Source: Phoronis australis | Taxonomy: Eukaryota; Phoronida; Phoronidae | NCBI GenBank assembly: GCA_002633005.1 | Contig: NMRA01000003.1 | Location: 2,571,442 to 2,635,441, forward strand | DNA: 64,000 nt | Direction of reading: 5' to 3' | In this document: piece after piece, positions 22,419-33,778 of the stretch | Layout: the number at the start of each line of letters is the position of its first letter | Position numbering within the stretch: the first letter of the stretch is position 1 | Position numbers and translations under genes: made by a program | The notes under the pieces: generated by a model | The model's input: only the letters and a program-made list of their open reading frames with translations | The model's database searches: none | What the model was told of the DNA's origin: nothing

Positions 22419-22564
22419 CCTTTACATGGTGCAACTACAGCAGTTTAACCTTTACATGGTGCAACTACAGCAGTTTAACCTTTACATGGTGCAACTACAG
22501 CAGTTTAACCTTTACATGGTGCAACTACAGCAGTTAAACTTTACATGGTGCAACTACAGTAGTT
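22419..22564. repeat. 30-bp minisatellite, nearly five copies
   Basis: Units of CCTTTACATGGTGCAACTAC + AGCAGTTTAA; the first three are identical, the fourth and fifth have small changes. It lies in the intron between w16 and w17, about 210 bp upstream of w17 in + coordinates terms. Confidence 0.95.
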
Positions 22565-22602
22565 TTCAAGAATTTTAAGTAAGATGAAATTTGCTGTTCG
22601 AA

Positions 22603-22848
22603 ACGAAAAATAACGCTACTTTGCAAATGCTTTAAGCAGCTTATTACATAAAATGACTTATTCTCATTAAAATGACATTGGCAAGAAATTGAAATTTGAG
22701 CTTGAAACATGCGGTTACTATATTAATATGGATGACCCCGGTTAGAAAACAGGCCCCGTCCGAAGAGCAGGCTACCTATATTAACACAGGTGCACTGCCC
22801 GAAGACGTCCAAAAAGCAAAGCCCCCTATAGTGTTATTTTTCGTTTGT
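22603..22848. mobile_element. Possible short element with inverted ends
   Basis: CGAAAAATAACGCTACTTTGC near 22,604 and its inverted, diverged counterpart GCAAAG..CCCTATAGTGTTATTTTTCG ending near 22,843 could be terminal inverted repeats of a 245-bp element. No target duplication was found. Confidence 0.35.
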
Positions 22849-23426
22849 TTCCATCTTTGTTTTTCATTGTAACTTGAAGTCAGATAATTTTTGCGAAAAT
22901 CGGCAACTTTTTTGAAATGTATTGCTTGGACAAGTCAAATGGATTTTAATGATTGTTTGAAAGGCTCGATATGTAACCCGTTTGAGATACCCATCCTTCA
23001 AAATAATTAACAAACACAGCGAGGGGATTTAACACGTGTGCGGTTCCAGAAAAGACGCAGTTGTGCGCAGAGAAAGTTTACAACAGGTCAATATCTATGA
23101 ATAGGCGTATTATTTGTGGTTCCAATAAAAATCGTAGAAAACTCTGGCAAAAACTGGTTACAATGGAGTCTGCGAAATTGGCAGCGATCAGGAAAGGGGA
23201 TGAAATTGGTGGCGGCGGGGGAGGGGCCAGGGGAAGAAAACCTTCCTACGTCTATATTACAGGTCAAATTTACACCAAATGCCCTTCGTCCAGATATGTC
23301 TATGTATCTAATCAAGGAAAAGGTTACATGCTGTTAACAGAGTAGTCTCATTTACATTGAATGAAACACTGGCATGTTGAGCTGTACATCTAAACACGTG
23401 AACTAACACAGCAAAATAGGACTCAC

Positions 23427-23505
23427 ATGGCAAAACATTCCTATATCTGTTCTTTGGTTTATTCTCTGGAAGCTTTGCATCGTCACAATTGTCTGTCAGT
23501 CGCAC
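23427..23505 (-). CDS. PTPN13: PTPN13 exon w16: PTP domain entry, phosphotyrosine loop
   Basis: 79 nt, phase 0 in and phase 1 out; acceptor gtgcgacag, donor GTGAGT. It encodes VRLTDNCDDAKLPENKPKNR followed by YRNVLP. KNRYRNVLP is the KNRY phosphotyrosine-recognition loop of classical PTPs; human PTPN13 has RRKNRYKNILPYD. The split codon joins w17 to give LPYD. This small exon would be hard to find without the phase chain. Confidence 0.94.
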
Positions 23506-23929
23506 CTGTCGCACGTGCTACAATGTAACGCAGTTACAGTTAACAGTGGAAAACAACACCATGTAACAAGCTGATTTATGATTATGTTGTAGTCTATTTG
23601 AGACAATGACTACAACATCATAACACTTAGTTAAACATAGGTTATGAAAACAAAAAATGGTCATATTTTACATGAACATTTGGGTGAATTCACGAGCACA
23701 AAATTCAAGCTGTGTACCTCCTGTTTATTAATTACCGTATCGCGCTGATGAAACCAGTCACAGGACTCGAAATGGTACACTTTATAATTAAATTTCATTT
23801 CGAATGATTACATCAGAGACATCTAAGGTGTCGTTAATCAATATTGATTTGCTACTCACAAATACATCTAATATATAGTAATTAATATTCTTGCCATGCA
23901 TCAATAACTTCCAGCCATATAACACCTAC

Positions 23930-24743
23930 CTTATACTCCTCTAAAGGCTCTTCCCTATCAATCTTGGCCTGCAGCTGTGAGATAATACTTTGAACTGCAT
24001 GCCCTGAATACTGGCCTCCGGGCACAGTTTCGGCAATGACAAGTCTTGACAACCAATCACTAGTAATCTCGTGCGGCAACAACGAGGTAGAGTAGGGCTC
24101 TGACAACATAGACGCAGCATCCGAGTCAGACATGGCCGCTGGTCTCATGGCTTTGAAGGAACGTTCGTCGCCAGGTAATGGCACGTCTGAATCATCACCC
24201 CAAGAGTCTACATCTGATTCAGAGTCAGTGTCCTCAGGTGGCGCAGATTTTGGCAGCGGTGGAGGATCGGCATATTTTGGGTTTACCCTTATTTTGCCTC
24301 CCCCATTTGAGCGTGAAGTATTACTATGGTTTGAATGTACACTTTTATGAGATGAATTGCTGTGTCTGGAACCAGTGCTGCGCAGTGAAGAGGCATAGCT
24401 CCGCTGTGAAGACACACTGGTGTGTGACTTACGTTTGTTATTAGATATAGCACCTTCGTTACTCTCGTTTTCATTTGGCCAGTCAAACTCTGATGAGTCA
24501 TAGTCAGTCTCACTGTCACCACCATCATGTGACATCGTGGTGGCGTCACCAAGACTTTCCTGGTAACTTGGGTTCACAGAGTCAATGAGAGATTGTAGTG
24601 TTTCACTGTCATCATCACTGATAGGTTCACTCCTCTCAGCAATGGCTGGACTATTTGTTTGCAGCTTATTCATTAAGTCCTCCCTGTCAAGAGGGTTCTT
24701 AGCAGGGGCACCCACATTACTATTAGGGCGAGATTGAGACAGC
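23930..24743 (-). CDS. PTPN13: PTPN13 exon w15: PDZ5-to-PTP linker
   Basis: 814 nt, phase 2 in and phase 0 out; acceptor ttgtttcag, donor GTAGGT. It encodes about 271 residues. Near the start DDDSETLQSLIDSV matches human EAEVIQSLLDVV. The middle is a Ser/His/Asn-rich low-complexity block (RHSNSSHKSVHSNHSNTSRS). Then come DSWGDDSDVPLPGD and, near the end, LVIAETVPGGQYSGHAVQSI, matching human VKVLPSGKYTGANLKSV just before the PTP domain. The last part should form the helical lead-in of the phosphatase domain. Confidence 0.94.
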
Positions 24744-24858
24744 CTGAAACAAAGGCAAAAGAAGGTAGTTTATAATACTATTGCAATCACTTTTTAAGTC
24801 TGGCCTGCACGCCACCTGTTGGCCATATCGCGTGTCCTAATGAACATAAAAGCTTTCT

Positions 24859-24931
24859 GTCCTGACTGGGACTCGAACACAGAACCTTCTGCTAACAGTG
24901 TGGACACTCTAGCCTACTGAGCCATCAGGAC
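24859..24931 (-). repeat. tRNA-derived SINE head (73 nt tRNA-like)
   Basis: On the minus strand a 73-nt tRNA-like unit is bounded by a perfect 7-bp acceptor stem (GTCCTGA / TCAGGAC). It has an A-box-like TGGCTCAGTAGG and a B-box-like TGTTCGAGTCC. D-arm and T-arm can pair but the anticodon stem cannot, so this is a SINE-type relic, not a functional tRNA. About 60 bp of 3' body (GAAAGCTTTTATGTTCATTAG) follows. Confidence 0.65.
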
Positions 24932-25074
24932 CACCGGTCAAACACAGTCATCCAATCAGACTTAGCATTGGGCATCCCGTTCATAAACTGGTGAGTGTAA
25001 ATGAATGTATAAATCTTTAACCATATATAGATCGCAAAAATTTTAAAGTCTAATCTACATGTCACCTGTGACCT

Positions 25075-25250
25075 TAATAAAAAAGTCTGAAAAGATTTCT
25101 GGCCCCTGAGACTCTAACCCGGGACTTTCTGCTATTTCCTGGTTCTATAAGTGATTGATATATGTATTTATTGACAAGTCTGAAAAGACTGCTGTCACAG
25201 CAGATGCCGATATTTTGTAAATACATTAAGCTACCAGGCCCCCCCCCCCG
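25075..25250 (-). repeat. Second SINE-like sequence, interrupted
   Basis: On the minus strand GGCCTGGTAGCTTAATG resembles an A-box region. After about 75 bp of unrelated sequence come AGCAGAAAGTCCCGGGTTAG and AGTCTCAGGGGCCAGAAATC, which resemble the T-arm and 3' flank of the SINE at 24,859-24,931. It is probably a diverged relative split by an insertion. A run of C (25,240-25,250) lies at the 5' edge. Confidence 0.4.
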
Positions 25251-26527
25251 ACCCATAAGGCAGATAATCTGCCCTTCATGCTAAAAATCAAATTTTTCCA
25301 AAAAACATGAATGATTTCCATTATTTGACTGTTGTTAGCAACTGCATGGTATGTTTGAGAAGTTTTTATAATTTAAATAAACATTGCTTTGTACAATGTT
25401 TGTTTCACTTGACAACCATATCCAGACAAGTGTGGGACTGGCGTCTGTATAATAGGACTTCAACATAAACAAATGAACGACTTCAAAATAACCATAACAT
25501 CACTCCTGATTTTAATGCTTTCAATGCATATATTCATTAATTTCCATGTGTCAAGTGGGCTTATTTAGTTAACAGCAGGACCAGACTATCAAGTAAAGTA
25601 ATGAGTTACGGTCAAAGATGGCCTTTCAATTAGTTTGAATTACAGCCACTGGTGGCGCTTATTGAACAATGGTGTTTTTGACTGTTGCTTTTATCCTGCG
25701 CTTATTCGACACCTATGCTCACTGAAAGACCATTTCAGTTCTTCACATCACAATATATTTCCTTCATCTCCGTCTCCACTAATTCATACCTTTGTACTGG
25801 AACATATTTAGTTGACAAGAGACCCATTACCTCCCAGTGCTTTCTGACACATGCAACTGTGAAGAAAGGCAATCAATCGAGACTGTACTTGAGACAGGAA
25901 TCCTCTAATAACTATCGTGGCATAAATATTGCAGCAAAACTGGGCAACTAATAATAACAACAGCAGTAATAACTAAGTGCATTATTTCACACATTGTTAA
26001 ATTTGCAGAAATCTGCATTTCTTTACAGAGTAAAAAATTGACTGTGCAATTTGATTTATTGAAATAAACCGCCGTTTTTTGCCACATTGCTAACCTGATC
26101 TACAGCAAATGGCCTGAAAACTTTACTTCCCTTGGATATCAGTGAAAAGTGAATTTGTAGCTCTGCCTCAATTTTGAATATCCTCTGAGCTGTGTACTCT
26201 GACAATGTTTGATAAATTTTTATTATAAAAGTGTTAAGATAAATCCCCAGAATTCAAAAATCAAACTTTATGGTTAAAGGTCAGTACAACTACTTTTCAA
26301 TAAAAGCTAACGAAAATTTGAAAATTAACAATACATGTGTGCCCCTTTTGCTCGTTTTAATGCTGCCAAAAAACATGGTGACTGGTGGTAAATACAGCAA
26401 AAATATGGAATAGAAACTGCAGTTAAATAAACACGGTATATGAGTTGTTAACAACACTTTAACAAGAAACTGTCGATGAAAATGGCCACTTTTTGACGAC
26501 AAGTGCTGGAAAAGGATGTTTATTTAA

Positions 26528-26776
26528 CAGGGCTTGGAATGACCAATAACAAAAAAACAGGAAAAATTTCCAGGTGATGTATCTTTTCACAAATAAACAG
26601 GCTTGTGGGAACGAAATTTTTTGTGTTGTAAAATTTAACTTATAGAAATAAATAAATGAATAAAGCCAAAATAATGATAAAAAAGAGACAAAAAAGAGGA
26701 AACTGGAAACCAAATAAGAGGAAATCAAAACCAAAATAGAGGAAATTCTCTTAAAAGAGGAAAATTCCAAGCCCAG
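26528..26776 (+). mobile_element. hAT-like MITE, copy 1
   Basis: 249 bp. Ends are CAGGGCTTGGAAT and ATTCCAAGCCCAG, flanked by ATTTAA on both sides (26,522-26,527 and 26,777-26,782). The interior carries repeated AAAAGAGGAAA words and no coding sequence. CAGGG ends are typical of hAT elements; the 6-bp duplication is shorter than the usual 8 bp. Confidence 0.85.
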
Positions 26777-27966
26777 ATTTAACAAAAAAAGTTAGAAGCA
26801 AATTCCGATAATTTCTTTTCATCCACAATGTTGCTATAAGGCATGTACCTAAACACCGAGCTTAATTTGGCATAATATCCAACCAGTCCTTGTTCTGTTC
26901 CCTAATAACACATCGTCATGATGATTGGCAGCCCAGTTGAGTGAAAAGTGAAAGATTGAACTAAAACTCATACTGTGTGAGTCACAAATTGGATATCAAG
27001 GTTCTTGGTGGGAGGTCTCTACCTACAGTTGTTGTGTAACTTGCCTAAAGCATAGATCACCCTTACCCATTTAGCCAATTATGTAGGGAGTTTTCAAAAT
27101 TTTGCTGCAGAGGGTTACAGAGCACTATTTTGCTTCAGAGAACTGGATGGGAAGTCATTTTTAATATCTGTTAATAAGCCAATACTGGGTTTGGTATCCT
27201 TTTAAGTAAAAGTTAGCTTAAGAGAAATAAGGTAGATTCAAGCAAAACAATGGTATGAACAACATTACCAAATTTTGTTTCATAAAAACATTCAAAGTGA
27301 AATCTCAGATTTCTAAATTATTGTTTCATTTTTGTTTTATATAATTTAAAAGTATTTCCATCAAATCAAGAAAGGCCTATCTTTAACAGCCCTGCATGCA
27401 AAAGTGCAACACTAAAATAAAATCAATTCCTAACAGCATTTGGAGAACAGTGCTATATGAAGCACGGCAACAGAAAGTTTCATAAGAATCCAACCAGGTA
27501 TTTCTGAAATATGTTGGGAAGTAAGCCAAATTTGAACATTTTTTAAGGGACCTTGACTTAACCTTAATTAGGGCTTGGAATAACCAATGACAAAAATAGG
27601 AAAAATTTCCAGGTGATGTATCCTTCCATAAATAGAAGAATGGTAGATAGAATGGTGGCACTGTCATGCTATTGCCATGCTTGAAGTTTGTCTTTCCCTA
27701 AATTTGTGTTTTATTCACTCGTAATCTGGTTTCAGCACTTTAATTGCTATCAAGCCAGAAAGACTTTGTTTCATGGTGGTGCTGTTTGGTGAGTTAAGTC
27801 CAGAGCGTGTGTCTTTATTCTGTTACTGCAATCTTTCACCTGTCACACTGTCATTACTGAAACAGTGGTCGGACATTTTGATATTCTTGACGTACATCGA
27901 TTGTGAAGCTACTGTTACGTAACTGATCTCTCACCATGCCTCCCAAGAACACACAAAACCAGTAGT

Positions 27967-28691
27967 ATGCCACAAACCCAGGGAATCACGTCTTATCTAT
28001 CTCAAGTGGACCCCTCTACCCCTGACAATTCTAACATGGAGATACTGAAACTTTTGAATGATAAATTTGAGAACTTGAAATCAGATGTATTTAAAGAACT
28101 AGATGCTCTGCGACACGACTACTACGTAACACGAGAGGAAAATCATCATCTACATGAAAAGGTGAAAAATCTTGAGTCTAAATTAGACGACCTAGAGAAT
28201 CGATCAAGACGCGACAACTTCATCTTTCATGGCATACCGGAGGAGAATCAGAATCGTGGGAACAGTCCGAGTACAAAGTTACCGACATTTTGAAGGACTG
28301 CCTGGATGTTGATGGTGTCATAATCGAACGAGCTCATAGAATTGGCCAAAAAACTGCAAACAAACACCACCCGATAATCGTAAGAATGAGGTCTAAAGAT
28401 AAAGACAAGGTTCTACAGAATAAGAAGAACAATAACACTGATGTCTTTGTCACTCAGGACTTCTCCACACCTGTCAAGAAGGCGAGGCGGCGTCAGTATG
28501 AATTCTCACATAGTAAGAACTGGACAAATGCAAAGATTAGATACGACAAAATAATATACCAAGGTCGTGTTTATGTGTACAATGTCGAATCAGACGAGGT
28601 GATGGAGCGCAAGCCAATGGTTATGGTTTCTGGACTAACCCCTGAAACTGGTGTTTACGGACCTGAGTTGAATGGCGCAGCAGGTTACTAG
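27967..28691 (+). pseudogene. LINE ORF1 relic
   Basis: About 240 codons with one frameshift near 28,258. The N-terminal half has heptad-like Leu/Glu/Lys spacing (HEKVKNLESKLDDLENRSRR) followed by DNFIFHGIPEE, the junction typical of L1-type ORF1 proteins where a coiled coil passes into an RRM. The second half (ERAHRIGQK, PIIVRMRSKDKDKVLQ, VYVTQDFS-like) fits the RRM/C-terminal domain. The role in active elements is RNA binding and chaperone activity. Confidence 0.8.
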
Positions 28692-28693
28692 TT

Positions 28694-31600
28694 AAATGGT
28701 TTCTTGGAATGCACAAGGATTAGAAAATAAAATTGTTAGGAACGAAGTTCAAATGCACTTATTTATTTACGATATAATTTTATCTGTGAAACATGGGCAA
28801 AATGCTCAGATCAATTTCAGCTGACTGGCTATGACTCGTTTAATCTTTGTTATAATAATAAAAAAAGAAAAGGTAGATATTCTGGAGGCGTCAGTATTTT
28901 CATTAAGCAATCAATTTCTAAATATTTCAAGCGCATACATTCACAGTTTCCCTTTGGTATCTGTTTGAAATACAAGAGGGAACTATTTGGTGTTGTTCAG
29001 GATGTTTTGATGTTCTTTGTTTATTTACCCCCTGAGGGTTCAAGTTCATATTTTAATGGCACAGGTTCACCACAGAACAGCAGGATATTATTGTTGCATA
29101 GTGAAATTACAAACTTGACTGATGGTTTCCGTGATTGTTCCTTGGCTATTGTGGGCGATCTCAATGCCAGAACAGGGAATCTGGTAGACTTCATTTTAGA
29201 TGATAGCCCAAAATATTTGCCATGCCAGGACTGGTATGAAGCGGATACACTTAGTTTGCCTCGGAATTCTAAGGACGAAGTTGTAAACAATTTCGGTAAA
29301 ACTCTCATGGAGTTATGTCACGAACTTAGTATTCATATTGTCAATGGTCGTTCCCCCGGTGACACTAGGGGTGAGTTTACCTGTCTGTCGGGAGGAGGAC
29401 GTAGTTTAGTGGATTATGTATTATTATCTACACAACTATTTGATTTAGTAGAGGATTTTTTGTGGATGAATGGGATGAATCTGATCATCTACTCATTATT
29501 TGTAAGTTTAGGTGTTGTAGGTCAGAGATCAACCCTCCTATGGTTCCATTGTTACACCCCCATAGACGGATTCAGTGGGAGAGCTCTAATCCACAGGCGT
29601 TCTCTCGGGTTTTTTCAACTGATGCTGAGAATTGTGCGACGGCAGTGAATAGCCCGATAATACGGTCAGTTCCATAACAGATTTGCTGTGGCAGTCAGTC
29701 AATATCAACCATGAAAACTCGTATGTCTACTAATAGTCAGACTAAAGTAAATCGAAACTTGGCGACAACGCAGCCACCCTGGTGGGATGATGAATTGGCT
29801 TCGGCCAAACGAGCAAAAATATGGTCTTTAAAACTTTTTCATAAAAACTCTTCTGTCTTTTAGCTTAACGCGTATAAAGCAAAAAAGAAGGCTTTCCGTG
29901 ATCTGTTTAAACAGAAAGAGAAAGCATATGAAGCCCGACTTATTGAAACCATTAAATGTTCCATAAATAACCCTAAGGAATTCTGGCAAATAATCAAATC
30001 AAATATTCGGACATCCCGTATGTCTTCTACAATTAGTCCACAGAAATGGCATGACTATTTCAAGGATTTATTGAACCAAAACTGCTCTACTAACGAGTCT
30101 TTAAGTGAATTTGTCGTGCAGGAAATGATTGAACATGATAGTTCCTGTGAAAACTGTACTAACAATTATCTGATTTTAATACTGATTTTTTGCCTTCTGA
30201 AATATATGAGGCCATTGCAAGGCTGGGGGTTATGATGGTGTGATTTTTGAAATGCTGAAGTGCACTGAGGTAACGAAAGTGCCAGTCTTGCATAAGTTAT
30301 TTAATGCAGTTTTTGATTCTGGGTATTATCCCCAGACTTGGTGTGACGCAGTGCCTACTCCAGTATATAAACAAAGTAATAACAATGACGAAAATAACTA
30401 TAGCGCTATTTCCCTGTCGTCTGCTTTGGGAAAACTTTTTACCAAGCTTTTAAATAATCGTTTTTATTACTGGGCACAAAATAATTATAAACTTTATGAG
30501 TCTCAAACTGGGTTTAGAAAAGGCTACTCTACGATTGACCAAGTGTTTACACTTCAAGCTATGTGCCACAAGTATTTGAGTCGGCAGGGTGGGAGATTTT
30601 ACTGTGCTTTTGTAGATTTCTCGAAGGCATTCGATTGAATCCCACATAATTTACTCTTTCATAGATTGAAAAACATTGATGTGCATGGTAAAATTTTCAA
30701 TATAATCTGCTCTATGTATAGTCAATTGCGCACTTGTGTGAAAACTCAAGATGGTCTTACAGAGTTCTTTGATTGTACTGTTGGCACTTGCCAGAGTTGC
30801 ATGATCAGCCCATTAATTTTGTGTTGTGTCTAAATGAAATTCTGGATCAACTGAGTGCGAAAAGTAATATTAATAGCGCATATCTCAGGGAACAAGTGCC
30901 AAAAGTTAACTCCCTCCTGTATGCAGACGACATTGTTCCTCTAACGCCATCAACTTACAACGAATGCTAAACTATTTGGCAGTATTTTGCGAATCATGGG
31001 GGATGCAAGTAAACTTGAAGAAAACTAAAGTAGTTGTTTTCAGAAATGGCGGTCCCCTAAGACGATATGAGAAATGGTTTTACAATGGAACATTGGTTGA
31101 TGTGGTGCCTCACTACAAATACCTTGGACTACTTATTACTCCAAAAGTTTCGTGGACCAAAGCCATTAAAGCCTTATCTAGTCAAGCAAATAAAGCTGCC
31201 TCTGCAATTTGTAAATTAAAGCGAAGATGTCGTGATCTACCCCCGTCAATAGCCTTTCACCTGTTCGATAAAATGGTTTATCCCTCTCTGTGTTACAACC
31301 CTGAGATACGGGGCTTTAAGGAGTATGAACAATTGGAAAATGTATATATCTAGTTTTGTAAACGCATTTTAGGAATAGGCAGTTGTTGTTCAAACTCGGC
31401 AATTATGGGAGAATGTGGTCGATTCCCATTGTTTACTAAATATTTTGTATCCTGGTTCAAAATACTGGAGATGCCTTGTCATCATGGGGTAAAGGCTGCA
31501 TATGATATGCTTTTTCAGTCAGACCTGATTGGAAGGTCTTTCTATAATTGGGCAAGTTTTGTATGGAAACTTCTGTCTGTGTATGGTTTTTCAGATGTAT

Positions 31601-32094
31601 GGATTAATCAGGGTGTGGTAAACCATGCGTATTTCTTGACAGTTTTTTCTCAACGTGTCAACGACTGCTATTTGCAAGGCTGGCAATCTGATATCGAATG
31701 TAACGCAAAACTGTCTTACTATGTGAGGTATAAAACAATGAATGGTCTTGAGAATTATCTAGAAATAGTTAGTATCCCACTTGTTTTTATCCAGTCTCTG
31801 ACTCAATTGCGATGTTCAAATCATTCGTTACTAGTGGAAAGAGGTCGCCACACAAATATTCCCTATGAAAACAGGTCGTGTGAGTTATGTAATTCGGGAT
31901 GTGTAAAGGACGAATACCGTGACCACGTTGTGTTAGTTTGCAGTGCGTACCAAGACCTTCAGGTTAAGTACTTAAGTGATCGTTTTTGTCATTCTCCCAC
32001 GGCATCTAAATTTTTATCTCTCATGAGAACTCCAGATATCCTATTTACAAAATTCGTCTATCATGCTCTCAAGCGTCACAATTATCCAGTTTGA
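28694..32094 (+). pseudogene. LINE ORF2 relic: endonuclease and reverse transcriptase
   Basis: Fragments in changing frames. The start MVSWNAQGLENK and AIVGDLNARTG, SLVDYVLLS and ESDHL are AP-endonuclease motifs (N, D-N, S-D, D-H). RT motifs follow: NYSAISLSSALGK, QTGFRKGYSTIDQ, FVDFSKAFD, then YADD at about 30,917. The tail has CELCNSGCVKDEYRDHVVLVC, a zinc-knuckle-like end. Lesions include an in-frame stop just after SKAFD (30,636-30,638), a stop at 31,351-31,353, and frameshifts near 28,77x, 29,46x, 30,22x and 30,96x. Confidence 0.85.
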
Positions 32095-33686
32095 AACTGA
32101 CAGTGACAACGTTCTGTCTTGTACATATTGTACTGTGGGCCTGTGGCCATGTGTGTATATTTCAATAAATCACAAATAGGCTTGTGTGATAGAATTATTT
32201 TTGAGTTGTAAAATTTAACTGAAACGAATATTTTTGCATGAAAAAAGTCAAAATTATGATAAAAAGAGACAAAAAAGAGGAAACTGAAAAATCAAATAAA
32301 AGAAAATCGAAACCAAAAAAGAGAAAATCCTCTTAAAAGGAGAAAATTCCAAGCCCTGCTTAATGAACTCTACTTCAACCAGCATTTGTAAAGACATCCA
32401 TGTTACTTTGATGTCAAAAATGTTGAAGATTTCTACAGTTACACTGCATCAACATTACTAACTAACTTTAATTATAGTATAATTACAAGGATAATTTAAT
32501 GTATCAAATTTCCGAAAGGCGTGGGAAATTGGCCATGTAATCTACTACATCAGTGTGTTAGCAGGCAGTGGTTGACTAAAACACTGTAATTTTTGTGAAT
32601 GCCGATCGGACCTGTTGTCAGACTAACTAATGTTTCGTCCACACACATTCATCCAAAATGTCCTCGCTCACACAGAAGAGAAAAGTCTCATTTATTTTCA
32701 GCGTGTTGTTGGGGTTACAACACTACTATGTAAAACGTTTTTTAGAATCTTGACTATTAATATATTGTTAATTTGTGATATAGTTCACAAATGGGTGTCA
32801 TCTTTATCATGCACATTTACTAGCTGCCAAACAGTGCCTAATTAGCGAGTAGGACTTTAAATTAAAGTATAATCATAAAATTCTAAAACAGGTAGGAAAT
32901 CTGTAACATAATCTCCCTACCAACAAGACGAAAATGGAGTCGGAGGCTAGCGGTTAACTGTACAACTGCATTGCCCAACAGTGTATCAGTCCAAATGCAT
33001 TCATCGAAACTCTGTCAAAGGAGCCTGACTTTGTCATCTTCATATCCATTGTAGGAATTTTCCAATGACAGAGTTGTTTTATCTACACATCACCCAATAT
33101 TCAGCTAAAAAATTAATTGTTATTCACTCTGCTTTGTGTTTGTGTTAGTCAGTGACTTGTAATTCAACTGTGCTTTATTTTTCACAAATTGTCATCAAAA
33201 CAACAAAACAACATTGCATGAATAAAATTGTTTATAAAAGTCTAAATGAATTATCTGCATTCTATTTACGATACAGTTTCATTTATTAGCGTAGTCTTTA
33301 TAGATTACATTCACAGGCCCCTGAAATGATAAGGAGTTTGCAAATAGCACTTGAAGGTTCAGAAAACACAAAATTTTCCAATCTAATAAATTGGTTATTG
33401 CTTTGCCTTTTGTGTCAGTCAACATAGTTGACATATAATACCCCATTCTCATTGTCCACAATATATGTTTGAATATTATCTAGTAGTCTGTGTGCTAGAA
33501 ATGTGAGCTCATGCAATGAGATTTAAATAGGTGTTTGTTGAATGCCACTAAGCCACAACACTGTAACAAAAATGTTGCAGAATCAAGTTGAGTTTTCCAC
33601 CTACAGTTTACATTGGCAAGCAGAAAAACCTTACTTAGGAAAATGTACCACCCGTGACAAAAATTATTAAATTTTTTGGACCATAC

Positions 33687-33778
33687 CTTGAAACTGCCAA
33701 AGTGACTACACCTCTGGTTTTGCGAAGTACAGCTACAGCTCGACTCTGGGTCATACCAATCACAGACTCGCCATTTAC
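33687..33778 (-). CDS. PTPN13: PTPN13 exon w14: PDZ5 C-terminal part
   Basis: 92 nt, phase 0 in and phase 2 out; acceptor tttttcag, donor GTATGG. It encodes VNGESVIGMTQSRAVAVLRK then TRGVVTLAVS, joining w13 to complete PDZ5 (GDKLLQ + VNGESV). Human PDZ5 has VNGVSTQGMTLEEVNRAL and PSLVLKATR. The usual alpha-B His is Gln here (MTQSRAV), suggesting a ligand preference that differs from PDZ2 and PDZ4 (inference). Confidence 0.94.

Larger units (their letters stand above)
22208..23426 (-). other. PTPN13: Intron between w16 and w17
   Basis: 1,219 bp. It contains the 30-bp tandem repeat (22,419-22,564) and a possible short element with inverted ends (22,603-22,848). The intron w15/w16 (23,506-23,929) holds nothing recognised. 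Confidence 0.7.
27636..32170 (+). mobile_element. Degenerate LINE (non-LTR retrotransposon), about 4.5 kb
   Basis: It has the order 5' UTR, ORF1 (coiled coil and RNA-binding type), ORF2 (AP endonuclease then reverse transcriptase then CxxC...C tail), short 3' UTR ending in AATAAAT. It is flanked by CATAAATAG (27,627-27,635) and CACAAATAG (32,171-32,179), an 8/9 match and a likely target duplication. The protein features fit the CR1/L2/Jockey branch; the exact clade is not determined. Several frameshifts and stops make it inactive. Confidence 0.88.
27569..32358 (+). mobile_element. hAT-like MITE, copy 2, split by a LINE
   Basis: The left part (27,569-27,635) starts TAGGGCTTGGAAT and ends near CATAAATAG. 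The right part (about 32,171-32,358) resumes CACAAATAGGCTTGTGTGAT and ends ATTCCAAGCCCTG. Joined, they match copies 1 and 3 along their length. The outer flanks carry a perfect 6-bp duplication CTTAAT (27,563-27,568 and 32,359-32,364), which proves the two halves belong to one insertion. Confidence 0.9.
24744..33686 (-). other. PTPN13: Intron between w14 and w15
   Basis: 8.9 kb. It contains two tRNA-derived SINE-like sequences (24.8-25.25 kb), two copies of a hAT-like MITE, and a degenerate 4.5 kb LINE inserted in the second copy. From 25.3 to 26.5 kb and from 32.4 to 33.6 kb nothing was recognised. Confidence 0.75.

Noticed and set aside
22419-22564. Possible CRISPR-like array of 30-bp repeats
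   Set aside because: Units are directly adjacent with no spacers, in an animal intron; it is a minisatellite.
24859-24931. Functional tRNA gene
   Set aside because: Acceptor, D and T arms fit, but the anticodon stem cannot pair and a SINE-like body follows, so it is a SINE head.
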